Source: Devosia sp.
Lineage (GTDB): Bacteria; Pseudomonadota; Alphaproteobacteria; Rhizobiales; Devosiaceae
Length of the DNA: 64,000 nucleotides
Assembly: GCF_028290625.1 (NCBI RefSeq)
Contig: NZ_JAQGJM010000037.1
Location: 99,117 to 163,116 of the forward strand
Direction: 5' to 3'
The position numbers and the translations under genes are program-made. The notes below the pieces were generated by a model. That model did no database searches, was not told the origin of the DNA, and saw only the letters and a program-made list of their open reading frames with translations. This document shows positions 25,872 through 34,298 of this stretch, piece after piece (position 1 is the stretch's first letter; every line of letters starts with the position of its first letter).

Positions 25872-26884
25872 CCGGCCCCATAAAGATGACAGCGGACGCG
25901 CGCGCCGGATGGTGTGATGGCCTCGCCCGGCTCGACACTTGAACAGATGGCCATGGCGCGATCGCAGCGCGGATGGAAGGTGCAGCCACTGGGCCGTGCA
26001 GCCGGGACGGGCGGCGCACCGGGGATGGAGCGCAGGCGATCCACCGTGACGTCGGCGCGCGGCACGGCTTCGAGCAGGCCGCGCGTATAGGGATGCTGCG
26101 GTTCGGCGAACAGGAGCGTTGCCTCGTTCTCCTCGACGATCCGGCCCGAATACATGACCATCACCCGATCGGCGAAGCCGGCGACAATGCCCATGTCATG
26201 GGTAATCAGCAGTACGGCGAGGCTCCGCCTACGTGAAATCTCGTCGAGCAGGTCGAGTACCCGTTCCTGCACGCGCACGTCGAGCGCTGTGGTCGGCTCG
26301 TCGGCGATCAAGAGGTCCGGCTCGCCCACCAGCGCCATGGCCAGCACCACGCGCTGGCGCATGCCGCCCGAAAATTCATGCGGAAATGAATCCAGCCGCT
26401 CGGCCGCGCGCTCGACCTTGAGCTCATCGAGCACGTCGAGCGCCCGCTGGCGGGCATTGCGCTTGGAGATGCCACGAATGCGCAAGGTTTCGGCGACCTG
26501 GTCGCCAATAGTCATCAGCGGATCGAGTGAGCTCATGGGGTCCTGAAACACCATGCCCATACGTTGCCCGCGCATCGCCGCCATCTGCGACGGGGACAGT
26601 GACAGCAGGTCCTTGCCGTCGAAATTAACGCGGCCTGATAGCTTCACCCGGCTGTTGAGCCGCATGAGAGCCTGTGCGGTGACGGATTTGCCCGAACCGC
26701 TTTCCCCTACCAGCGCCACACGCTCGCCCCGGCCGATGCCGAAGCTGACATTGTCGACCAGCCGCACATTGGCATCGCGGGTGGCGATATCGATCGAAAG
26801 CTGCTCGACCTGCAGCAGCGCCTCGGGTCGTCGGCGAACTGGCGCCGGTATGATGCCATCGGTCAGGATCGTATCCACTCCCAT
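25868..26884 (-). CDS. Dipeptide/oligopeptide-type ABC ATPase (DppD-like)
   Basis: 338 residues with Walker A GESGSGKSV, signature FSGGMRQR, Walker B LLIADEPTTALD and switch LLITHDMGIVA. The C-terminal extension contains PSGCTFHPRCDRAMAIC, the cysteine-bearing oligopeptide-transport domain that distinguishes the D subunit. It lies three bases after the DppC-like permease and overlaps the next ATPase (ATGA). The imported compound is unknown; such systems carry peptides, nickel chelates, opines and other amide-rich solutes. Confidence 0.92.
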   Translation of the reverse strand: MGVDTILTDGIIPAPVRRRPEALLQVEQLSIDIATRDANVRLVDNVSFGIGRGERVALVGESGSGKSVTAQALMRLNSRVKLSGRVNFDGKDLLSLSPSQMAAMRGQRMGMVFQDPMSSLDPLMTIGDQVAETLRIRGISKRNARQRALDVLDELKVERAAERLDSFPHEFSGGMRQRVVLAMALVGEPDLLIADEPTTALDVRVQERVLDLLDEISRRRSLAVLLITHDMGIVAGFADRVMVMYSGRIVEENEATLLFAEPQHPYTRGLLEAVPRADVTVDRLRSIPGAPPVPAARPSGCTFHPRCDRAMAICSSVEPGEAITPSGARVRCHLYGAG

Positions 26885-26887
26885 GGT

Positions 26888-27736
26888 TCAGGCCCGCAGC
26901 GAGGGGTCGCGACGCACCTGCAGGATATCGGCCAGCAGGGCGAAGGCGACGGCATTGATGACGATGGCAGCGCCCGGCGCCGCAACTGCCCACCAGGCGA
27001 TCGACATATTGCCGCGCGCGCCCGAAATCATGGCGCCCCATTCGGGGCTCGGCGGTTGCGCGCCAACGCCGATGAACGACAGACCGGCCAGGATCAGCAT
27101 GGTGAAGCTGATATCGCCCGCCCATTTGACGATCAGCACGTCGAGCGAATTGGGCAGGACATGCTTGAGCATCAACCGCGTCCGCGACACGCCCAGGATG
27201 CGCGCGCCTTCCACGAAGGGCTGCTCCATAGTCTGGCGCATGGTGGTGCGCAGAATGCGGGCAGTCATCGGCCAACCGGTCAGCGCCAGGGCGATAATGC
27301 CCGATTGCAGGCTGGGGCCAAGCACCGTGGCGATGCCGAGCGAAACGACGAGGCCGGGCAGCGACAGGCCGATATCGGTGACCCGCATCAGCAGTTCATC
27401 GACCCAGCGGGGGCCCACGGTCGCCAGCGTCGCCACGATCATGCCGATGATGGAATAGAGGATGACCACCAGCACCGTGGCGAACAGCGACAGTTGCGAG
27501 CCGGCAATAAGCCGCCAGAAAATATCGCGGCCCTGGTCGTCGGTGCCCAGCCAATGCTCGGCACTTGGAGGAAACAGCGTCTCGAGCATATTGGAGGTAT
27601 AGATGTCGGCCGGCGCGATCATCGGCCCGATCAGCGCCAGCAGGAACAACGCCGCCACCACGCCGAACACGGTCAGTTCATAGGCAGTAAAATTGGCCTT
27701 GCGGCGCGGCGAAGCCGTTGGCAGAACCAATGTCAT
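26888..27736 (-). CDS. Dipeptide/oligopeptide-type ABC permease (DppC-like)
   Basis: 282 residues from the ATG at 27736, which overlaps the preceding permease stop (ATGA). Family marks are the extracytoplasmic GTDDQGRDIFWRLIAGSQLS and the EAA loop EGARILGVSRTRLMLKHVLPN. About six membrane helices are present. It pairs with the DppB-like permease. Confidence 0.92.
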   Translation of the reverse strand: MTLVLPTASPRRKANFTAYELTVFGVVAALFLLALIGPMIAPADIYTSNMLETLFPPSAEHWLGTDDQGRDIFWRLIAGSQLSLFATVLVVILYSIIGMIVATLATVGPRWVDELLMRVTDIGLSLPGLVVSLGIATVLGPSLQSGIIALALTGWPMTARILRTTMRQTMEQPFVEGARILGVSRTRLMLKHVLPNSLDVLIVKWAGDISFTMLILAGLSFIGVGAQPPSPEWGAMISGARGNMSIAWWAVAAPGAAIVINAVAFALLADILQVRRDPSLRA

Positions 27737-28764
27737 TTCGCACCTGCCCCGAATTGCGTGCCACGGATACGCGGATCGAGCATCAGGGTGATGATGTCGG
27801 CCACCAGATTGACCAGACACACCGCTATGCCGACGAACATCACCGCGCCGAGCACCGCATAGGTGTCCTTGAGCGCCACAGAATTGGCGAGGAAGCTGCC
27901 GACGCCGCGCCGGGCAAAGACGGTTTCGACCAGGATGGCGCCGCCCACCATGCCACCGACGAGCACGCCCATCAGGCTGACGGTGGGCAGCAGTGAATTG
28001 GGCAATGCGTGACGCAGCACCATGCGCGAGGTGGATGCTCCCTTGGCGCGCACCGGCAGCATCATGTCGGAAGCGAGCACGCCAAGCAGCGACGCGCGGA
28101 GCAGTCGAAACACTTGCGCGGCGAAGGGGATGGCAAAGACGAAGGCCGGCAGAATGAGATAGGCCAGCGCATCGAGGAAGGCGGGGATATCACCGGCCAA
28201 GAGGGCATCGAGCGTCGGCATGCCGGTCACGTTTGGCGATGCGATACCGAATGAGTGTTGGCCGGAAATCGGCGTGATGCGCCAGACATTGCCGAAGAAG
28301 AATTGCAGCATCAAAGCCAGCCAGAAGGCGGGCATCGCCCCGCCGGTGACCGCGACTATGCGCGCAATCCCGTCGAACGCCTTGCCGCGATAGCTCGCCG
28401 CAACCAACGCCATTGGAAAGGCAATCAGCGTGCCGATGATGCTGGCGAAGATCATCAGCTCGATCGTGCTGGGCAGCACGGCGGCCAGTTCGGTCAGCAC
28501 CGGCTTGGACGACACCACCGAGGTGCCAAGATCGCCGCGCAGCATCCGCAGCAGGAAGTTCAGGTATTGCTGCAGCACGGGCAGGTCGAGGCCGAGGCGC
28601 TTGGCCACAGAAGCCACCTGCTCGGGGTTGGCGCCAGGGCCGGCGGCGACCTGCGCCTCATCTCCCGGGATGAGCTTGATCATGATGAACACCAGGGTCG
28701 CGAGGCCCCAGAGCGTCAGGACCGTCATCACCAAGCGCTGGGAGATGAGGCGCAGGTAGGCCAT
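27733..28764 (-). CDS. Dipeptide/oligopeptide-type ABC permease (DppB-like)
   Basis: 343 residues from the ATG at 28764, eight bases after the binding-protein stop. The N-terminal helix and IPGDEAQVAAGP, the LGLDLPVLQQYLNFL segment and the EAA-type loop RAKGASTSRMVLRHALPNS are the DppB pattern. Six membrane helices. It forms the channel with the DppC-like protein. Confidence 0.92.
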   Translation of the reverse strand: MAYLRLISQRLVMTVLTLWGLATLVFIMIKLIPGDEAQVAAGPGANPEQVASVAKRLGLDLPVLQQYLNFLLRMLRGDLGTSVVSSKPVLTELAAVLPSTIELMIFASIIGTLIAFPMALVAASYRGKAFDGIARIVAVTGGAMPAFWLALMLQFFFGNVWRITPISGQHSFGIASPNVTGMPTLDALLAGDIPAFLDALAYLILPAFVFAIPFAAQVFRLLRASLLGVLASDMMLPVRAKGASTSRMVLRHALPNSLLPTVSLMGVLVGGMVGGAILVETVFARRGVGSFLANSVALKDTYAVLGAVMFVGIAVCLVNLVADIITLMLDPRIRGTQFGAGAK

Positions 28765-28772
28765 GGCTCGGA

Positions 28773-30338
28773 CTACTCTTTCTTGAGCAGGGCGTAGTCG
28801 AGCGGCTTGAAGTTGCCGTTGACCTGGCCATCGAGAGGGTTTGCCAGCCGGTCGGAACGGTAGGCGGCATAGCTGCCGGCGTACCAGATCGGCATGAACG
28901 GCGAGTCGTCTTCGATGATGGTCTCGGCCTGCTTGTAGAGATCGCAACGCGCGTCCGCATCGGCCGTGCCGATGGCCTGGTTGAGGATGTCATCGACCTT
29001 GGGATTGCTGTAGCCCGAGCGATTGGTGCCGGTGGCACCGGTCATGAAGGTCTTGGTGAGGAACACGCCCGGATCGGGGAATAGCGAATTCTCGCCCAGT
29101 AGCATCATCTGCGGTATCTGTGCCGGATCCTGCAGCATCTGCAGGTAGTTCGGGAAGGCGATTGGCTCGAGATTGAGCATCACGCCGATATCCTTGAGGT
29201 TGGACTGCAAGAGGGTTGCCTGCTGCACCTGTTCCTCAAAGGCCGGCTGGAACCGCAAGGTCAGTGTCAGGTTGCTCTGGCCGGCCTCGGCCAATAGGGC
29301 CTTGGCGCCGTCGAGGTCGCGGGCGACGATCGGAAAATCGGGCTTGCACGGCAGCGCATCCGGCATCGGACCGGACGGCAGTGCGCCCTTGCCGCGATGG
29401 ATGCCGGCGAAAGCGCCTTCATAATCATAAGCCAGGCGGATCGCCTTGCGAACGCGAGGGTCGGCCGTGGGACCGGTGCTGGCGTTGAAATAGATGCCGT
29501 GCACCGTGGGCGCCGAACCATAGACCACCGTAACACCAGGTTCGTTGGCAATGGAATCCAGGTCGCGCTGCTGGATGTTCTTGCCGACATCGATATTGCC
29601 GATCCGCAGCTCGTCGCGCTTGGGTGCGCTTTCGTCGACACGCCGGAACACCAGGGACAGCGGCCGGTCGCCGCGATCCAGCCAGTAGCCGTCGGCCCAA
29701 TCGATGGTGACGTCGTTGCCGTTGATCGAGGTCAGCTTGTAAGGCCCGCTGCCCGCGTCGTTGGCGGCAAGCCAGGCCTGCGAGTCATCGCTGCCGGCAT
29801 TGGCCTCGGCCAGTGCCGAATTGATGATGTAGATGCGGCTCAGCGAGGTCAGGAACAGCGCCGACGGCTTGGTCAGCTTAACGGTGAGGTGCGTATCGTC
29901 GGTGACCTCGGTGCTGTCATAGATGTCGATATAGGCGGCGACGCCGGTCGCCAGCCGCTTGATGCGGTCCAGCGTATAGGCGACGTCCTTGGAGGTGACA
30001 GCGGTGCCGTCATGGAACTTGGCGCCGTCGCGCAGGGTGAAGGCGATCGACTTCGCGTCGTCGGCAACTTTGTAGTCGGAAGCGAGGTCGCCCACCACGT
30101 TGAGATCGAGGTCATAGGTGATGAGCGGACTATAGGTGCGGCTCGTCAGGTCATTGGTCTGGAAATAGTTCGACGCGATCGGGTCGAGCGTATTAACCGA
30201 GCCAGCGCCCGAGACGATGACCGTATTGGCGCGATCGGCAGCAAAAACGGCGCTGCCGGCCAGCAGCGCACCGAGCGCCACCACGCCGGCGATACCGGCC
30301 ATCCTGAGCTTTGCCAATGGGCGATGGGCGTATTGCAT
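28773..30338 (-). CDS. Family 5 (dipeptide-type) solute-binding protein
   Basis: 521 residues from the ATG at 30338, preceded by GGAG; a much longer open frame upstream is non-coding. The signal peptide spans about residues 1-33, ending AVFA. Family 5 marks are the N-terminal TLDPIASNYFQT, SPLITYDLDL, the FHDGTAVTSKDVAYTLDRIK motif and the later YFNASTGPTADPRVRKAIRLA. It is the first gene of the five-gene importer operon. A TCGTATACAT palindrome lies about 100 bases upstream. Confidence 0.93.
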   Translation of the reverse strand: MQYAHRPLAKLRMAGIAGVVALGALLAGSAVFAADRANTVIVSGAGSVNTLDPIASNYFQTNDLTSRTYSPLITYDLDLNVVGDLASDYKVADDAKSIAFTLRDGAKFHDGTAVTSKDVAYTLDRIKRLATGVAAYIDIYDSTEVTDDTHLTVKLTKPSALFLTSLSRIYIINSALAEANAGSDDSQAWLAANDAGSGPYKLTSINGNDVTIDWADGYWLDRGDRPLSLVFRRVDESAPKRDELRIGNIDVGKNIQQRDLDSIANEPGVTVVYGSAPTVHGIYFNASTGPTADPRVRKAIRLAYDYEGAFAGIHRGKGALPSGPMPDALPCKPDFPIVARDLDGAKALLAEAGQSNLTLTLRFQPAFEEQVQQATLLQSNLKDIGVMLNLEPIAFPNYLQMLQDPAQIPQMMLLGENSLFPDPGVFLTKTFMTGATGTNRSGYSNPKVDDILNQAIGTADADARCDLYKQAETIIEDDSPFMPIWYAGSYAAYRSDRLANPLDGQVNGNFKPLDYALLKKE

Positions 30339-30436
30339 ATCAGTGCTCCAGTGCACGGTGTTTCCAGTTCCCTGCCGCAGCGCTCCGGGGACATCCCGCC
30401 CGAGCCGGCCTGTTGAATCGACGGTATTCGCGATTT

Positions 30437-30446
30437 TCGTATACAT
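30437..30446. promoter_or_regulatory. TCGTATACAT, putative GntR/FCD operator (importer side)
   Basis: Variant of the TTGTATACAA palindrome with the GTATAC core intact, about 100 bases upstream of the binding-protein start on the minus strand and on the importer side of a divergent promoter region. Confidence 0.5.
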
Positions 30447-30631
30447 ACTGTTGATGAAACGAACACATCTTAGTTGCGCCGTCAACACTATTAGCCATGC
30501 ATTTCTTGCTGGGCAATTACGCATAGCGCCGGCATCTGGGCCTCTAGATAGAAGAAATTTCCCAGAAAGCCTTCGTTTGCGGCTGCTGGGCAGAAACCCA
30601 ACCGGCTCAGCACCCGGCCCAACTTTCTGTA

Positions 30632-30659
30632 TTGGATCAATAAATATCTTGTATACAAT
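30632..30659 (+). promoter_or_regulatory. Putative promoter overlapping a palindrome, upstream of the racemase-like gene
   Basis: TTGGAT at 30632 and TACAAT at 30654, separated by 16 bases, form a plausible sigma-70 promoter 49 bases before the start at 30708. The -10 element lies inside the palindrome at 30649, which suits repression by a bound regulator. Confidence 0.45.
30649..30658. promoter_or_regulatory. TTGTATACAA palindrome, putative GntR/FCD operator
   Basis: Perfect copy of the 10-bp palindrome found at 23359, 50 bases before the racemase-like gene and overlapping its predicted -10 element. It lies in a 369-base divergent intergenic region (30339-30707) with the variant at 30437; nothing else is evident there. 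Confidence 0.6.
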
Positions 30660-30707
30660 ATGGCATCGTGCATGATTGGAGGTGGTCACTGAACGGAATC
30701 TCGACGC

Positions 30708-31442
30708 ATGCTCAAGCCGCATCTCCTGCTCATCAATCCGAACACCTCGGCTGAAATCACCGAAACGATCCGTCAACTGGCTTTGGCGGAGATCGGCGAG
30801 CAAGCGACATTAACGGCTGTCACCGCCCCCTTCGGCGCACCCTACATCGCCTCGCGCACGGCGGTGACCATTGCGGCCCACGCGGTGTTGGATGCTTATG
30901 CCCAGGCGACCGCGGAGGGGCGCAGCTATGATGCGGTCATCGTCGCCTGCTTCGGCGACCCGGGCATCGATGCGCTCAAGGAGATAACAAGCGTTCCGGT
31001 GCTCGGCTTTGCCGATGGCGGACTGATCGCGGCCGCTGCCGAGCCCGGCCCCTTCGCCATTGCCACGATAGGCGAGGCCTGGCGCGATATGCTCACCGAG
31101 TTGGCGCTGCGCCGCGGCGTTGTCGATCGTCTGGCAGGCGTCATCCTGATCGACACCAGCGAACGCGCGCCCGAGATCGCCGGACCAAAAATCACCGAGG
31201 CGGCCAGGGCGCTGGGCGTATCGCGCGTCATCGTGGGCGGCACCGGCCTGATACCTGTTCTCGACGGCATTGCCGACAATATGGGGGTAGTGGTTATCGA
31301 CCCCCACCGGGTGACGCTGCACGATGCGATCCGCGCCGTCGCCGCCGTGTCAGCCAAAGAACACAAGCCCGCCGCGGCCTCGCCCTTTGCCGGGCTTTCC
31401 CCTGCTCTCGCGGGCCTGCTCAACAATCCGCGCACAGCGTGA
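30708..31442 (+). CDS. Asp/Glu/hydantoin racemase-family protein, single Cys
   Basis: 244 residues. The N-terminus LLLINPNTSAEITETI is the classic hydantoin racemase start. The first catalytic Cys is present in VIVACFGDPG. The second site, normally GCAG, reads VIVGGTGLIPV and has no Cys. A two-base racemase should need both, so the activity is uncertain: it may be an isomerase, a lyase or a decarboxylase. The gene starts a plus-strand unit with an HMGL-like gene 16 bases downstream and has a palindrome over its promoter. The other superfamily member here (24358-25062) lacks the opposite Cys. Confidence 0.82.
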   Translation: MLKPHLLLINPNTSAEITETIRQLALAEIGEQATLTAVTAPFGAPYIASRTAVTIAAHAVLDAYAQATAEGRSYDAVIVACFGDPGIDALKEITSVPVLGFADGGLIAAAAEPGPFAIATIGEAWRDMLTELALRRGVVDRLAGVILIDTSERAPEIAGPKITEAARALGVSRVIVGGTGLIPVLDGIADNMGVVVIDPHRVTLHDAIRAVAAVSAKEHKPAAASPFAGLSPALAGLLNNPRTA

Positions 31443-31458
31443 CAATAGGAGTCCTGCC

Positions 31459-32757
31459 ATGAGCTCACCCAAGCCTAACGCACCGCTCGGCAATGCCGGT
31501 CGTGGCCAGGCTTTTGCAGAGGGCCGGCATTTTGTCAGCCCATTCAATTTCATACCCGAAGTGACCGCCGGCTACGAAATCCCAACACCGCTGGGGTTGA
31601 TCGACAGCACCATCCGCAAGGTCATTTATACGATTGGGGTGCGGCCCACCGAAGGCGAGCTCATAGAGATCTGCGGCCTGCTCGAGGAACTGGGCGTCGA
31701 GGAGGAAAGCCTCAATGTCTGGTGGCGCGGCGGCGAACCCGATCCGCAAGAACTGGCGGCGGCGCTCGCCATCGCCAAAGCCAAGCCGAAGTTCAAACTC
31801 AATGTCTTCACCGACACGCTGCTGGGCAATGGCGATACGCCGATGCCGCTGATGAAGCAGACTGTCGACATGTTTGCCGAAGCCGGCTTCAAGCTGCTCA
31901 ATCCGGGCCTTCTGCAAGCGCCTAGTGACGATGCCCGCAAGCGCCAGGCCGACGAAATGGCGGCGATGAACGAGTATATCAAGGCTGCCGGCATGGAGTG
32001 GAATGCTACCGTGGCCAATTGCGCCCGGCGCGACTTCGACCAGTTCATAGCGCTGTGCAATACCGCCATCGACAATGGCGTGCGCCGCTTCGATCTGATG
32101 GATTCAACCAGCGCCCTCTCGCCCCAGGCAATGACCCACTACGTCAAGACCTTCCGCAGCCGGCTCAAGGGACCGACCCCGCTCACCATGCACACTCATG
32201 ACGATTTCGGCATGGACACTGCTGGTACCATTGCCGCCGTGCTCGCCGGCGCCTCTCCCGACGTCGCGCTGAACGGCGTTTCCTACCGCTCCGGCTTTGC
32301 CGCCATGGAGGAAGTAGTGGTCGCTCTCGATGTGCTTTACGGCGCCGAAACCGGTATCCGCCTCGACAAGCTGCAGTGGGCATCGGATGAGCTGGCCCGC
32401 ATCATGCGCTTCCCGGTGCCGCCCCTGAAGCCGGTGGTGGGGTCCCACCAATTCCTGCGCGAGGGGCCGCACGATATCGACAAGATGCTCGACGGCCGCG
32501 CTCCGGGCGATTTCGCCAATATGGGCGGCAGCTACAATCCGGCGCTGATCGGCGCCGAGTTCCATTGGGTCTATTCGCAGCAGGGCAATGGCAAGGTGGT
32601 GGCGTCCGCGGCCAAGTCGCTGGGCCTGACGCTCACCGACAAGCAGATCGCCGAAGCGGTGACGATCCTTGCGGACACTCTCGCGGCCCATCCGGCCTAT
32701 CCGCGTTGGGCCACGCCTGAACAGGTTTTCACCATCATCAAGCGCGTCGCGGCCTGA
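31459..32757 (+). CDS. HMGL-like (DRE-TIM metallolyase superfamily) enzyme
   Basis: 432 residues from the ATG at 31459, following AGGAG. The TIM-barrel metal site is clear in LTMHTHDDFGMD (HxH) and in the start GLIDSTIRKVIYT. In canonical HMG-CoA lyase, isopropylmalate or homocitrate synthases the first motif is LRDGxQ. Here the Asp is kept but the Arg before it is Ile and the rest is changed, so the substrate or chemistry probably differs. The HTHDDFGMDTAGTIAAVLAGA segment, split here, follows the family pattern. A terminator follows, ending the two-gene unit. Aldol cleavage or condensation of a branched acid is a reasonable guess only. Confidence 0.78.
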   Translation: MSSPKPNAPLGNAGRGQAFAEGRHFVSPFNFIPEVTAGYEIPTPLGLIDSTIRKVIYTIGVRPTEGELIEICGLLEELGVEEESLNVWWRGGEPDPQELAAALAIAKAKPKFKLNVFTDTLLGNGDTPMPLMKQTVDMFAEAGFKLLNPGLLQAPSDDARKRQADEMAAMNEYIKAAGMEWNATVANCARRDFDQFIALCNTAIDNGVRRFDLMDSTSALSPQAMTHYVKTFRSRLKGPTPLTMHTHDDFGMDTAGTIAAVLAGASPDVALNGVSYRSGFAAMEEVVVALDVLYGAETGIRLDKLQWASDELARIMRFPVPPLKPVVGSHQFLREGPHDIDKMLDGRAPGDFANMGGSYNPALIGAEFHWVYSQQGNGKVVASAAKSLGLTLTDKQIAEAVTILADTLAAHPAYPRWATPEQVFTIIKRVAA

Positions 32758-32781
32758 CCCCTCGACCAAGGCGCAAACTGC

Positions 32782-32810
32782 AAGGCCCGCTTAGTGCGGG
32801 CCTTCTTTTA
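32782..32810 (+). terminator. Intrinsic terminator after the HMGL-like gene
   Basis: Nine-bp stem AAGGCCCGC / GCGGGCCTT with a five-base loop, followed by CTTTTA, 24 bases after the stop codon. Confidence 0.85.
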
Positions 32811-32849
32811 TCCATCTCGTATGCATCAACCTAACCAAGAGTTGTGTTT

Positions 32850-34274
32850 ATGAAGGCCCAGCCATCTGTCCACACCATCGCCCTGATCGTGGCCGGTGCC
32901 CTGTTCATGCAGATGCTGGATGCCACCATCATCGTCACCGCGCTGCCCAGCATGGGGCAGTCCTTCGGCGTCGAACCACTGAGCATGAGCATCGGCATCA
33001 CGATCTACATGCTGACCGTGGCGATCCTCATTCCGGCTGCCGGCTGGCTCGCCGACCGGATCGGAGCGCGCAGTGTGTTCCTCGGCGCCATCGTGGTGTT
33101 CACCCTGGGCTCGGTACTGTGCGGCTGGGCACAGACCTTGCCGCAATTCATCGCCGCGCGGGCTATACAGGGTGCAGGCGGCGCGTTCATGGTCCCGGTC
33201 GGACAGATCATCGTGCTACGCCTCGCCAACCGCTCCGAGCTGGTGCGCGCCATATCGCTGCTGAGCTGGCCCGCCCTGTTTGCTCCAGTGATCGGACCGA
33301 CCATCGGCGGCTTCATCACCACTTATTTCTCCTGGCGCTGGACATTCCTGATCAATATACCGCTGGGCCTGTGCAGCCTGGCGCTGGCGGTGTGGCTCAT
33401 TCCCGATGATGGCTATCGCAGCAACGCGCCGCTGGATTGGCGCGGCCTCATCATGACCTCGCTTGGGCTGGGAAGTCTGCTGGCCGGGTTGGACGGGCTG
33501 GTGCATCGCACCGGAAATATGGCGCTAACGATCGCCATGGTGGTCGCCGGCGCTGCACTCTCCGGGCTGGCAGCGCTTTATATGCGGCGCGCCAAGCATC
33601 CACTGCTCGACTTTTCCACCATGAGCGGGCCCACCTTTGCGCTCTCCAACCTCCTGGCCGGCAGCTATTACCGGATCGCGCTGAACACCATGCCCTTCCT
33701 GCTGCCGCTGCTGTTCCAGCTCGGTTTCGGCCTCGATCCGTTCCAGGCGGGCAGCCTGATGGTAGCTTATTTCGGCGGCAATCTCGCGGTCCGTCTGATC
33801 ACCACTCCGGTGCTGGAACGGTTCGGCTTTCGCCAGGCGATGGTGGTGAATGGCATCTTGAGCGCCGGTGCCATCGCCCTCTGCATTCTGCTGCGGGCAG
33901 ATACGCCGATCTATCTCGTCATTGCGCTGATGGTGTTTGGCGGCGCCACCCGCTCGATGCAATACACCGCTCTCAACGTGCTGGCCTTCATCGATATCAC
34001 TCCCGAACAGCGCAGTTCAGCGTCCACCCTGTCGACCATGCTGATGCAGATCACCATCCTGCTGGGCGTGGTGGTTGGAAGCCTGAGCCTCAGCCTGTTC
34101 CAGGCCCTCCGCGGCGCGCCGGGCCTGGATCTGGTCGACTTCCAACTCAGCTTCGCTTTCCTCGCTGTGCTGACATTGGTGTCCGCCCTTCAAATGCGAG
34201 GCCTTCACGCTTCGGTTGGACAGGTGCACACGCCAATTGGGCAGTCAGCGGTCAGCAGCTATCCCGAAGCCTAA
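32850..34274 (+). CDS. MFS transporter, DHA2 (EmrB/QacA) type
   Basis: 474 residues from the ATG at 32850, after AAGAG; a GTG six bases earlier is possible. The DHA2 mark LDATIIVTALPSMGQSFG in helix 1 and the motif WLADRIGARSVFLG between helices 2 and 3 are clear, with about 14 hydrophobic segments. It exports drugs or metabolites by proton antiport. It stands in its own unit after a terminator and converges with the ring-opening amidohydrolase gene. Its place inside the catabolic island suggests export of a substrate analogue or by-product, but this is inferred. Confidence 0.9.
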   Translation: MKAQPSVHTIALIVAGALFMQMLDATIIVTALPSMGQSFGVEPLSMSIGITIYMLTVAILIPAAGWLADRIGARSVFLGAIVVFTLGSVLCGWAQTLPQFIAARAIQGAGGAFMVPVGQIIVLRLANRSELVRAISLLSWPALFAPVIGPTIGGFITTYFSWRWTFLINIPLGLCSLALAVWLIPDDGYRSNAPLDWRGLIMTSLGLGSLLAGLDGLVHRTGNMALTIAMVVAGAALSGLAALYMRRAKHPLLDFSTMSGPTFALSNLLAGSYYRIALNTMPFLLPLLFQLGFGLDPFQAGSLMVAYFGGNLAVRLITTPVLERFGFRQAMVVNGILSAGAIALCILLRADTPIYLVIALMVFGGATRSMQYTALNVLAFIDITPEQRSSASTLSTMLMQITILLGVVVGSLSLSLFQALRGAPGLDLVDFQLSFAFLAVLTLVSALQMRGLHASVGQVHTPIGQSAVSSYPEA

Positions 34275-34298
34275 GCCGATCTCCTGGCTTCTTCGAGA

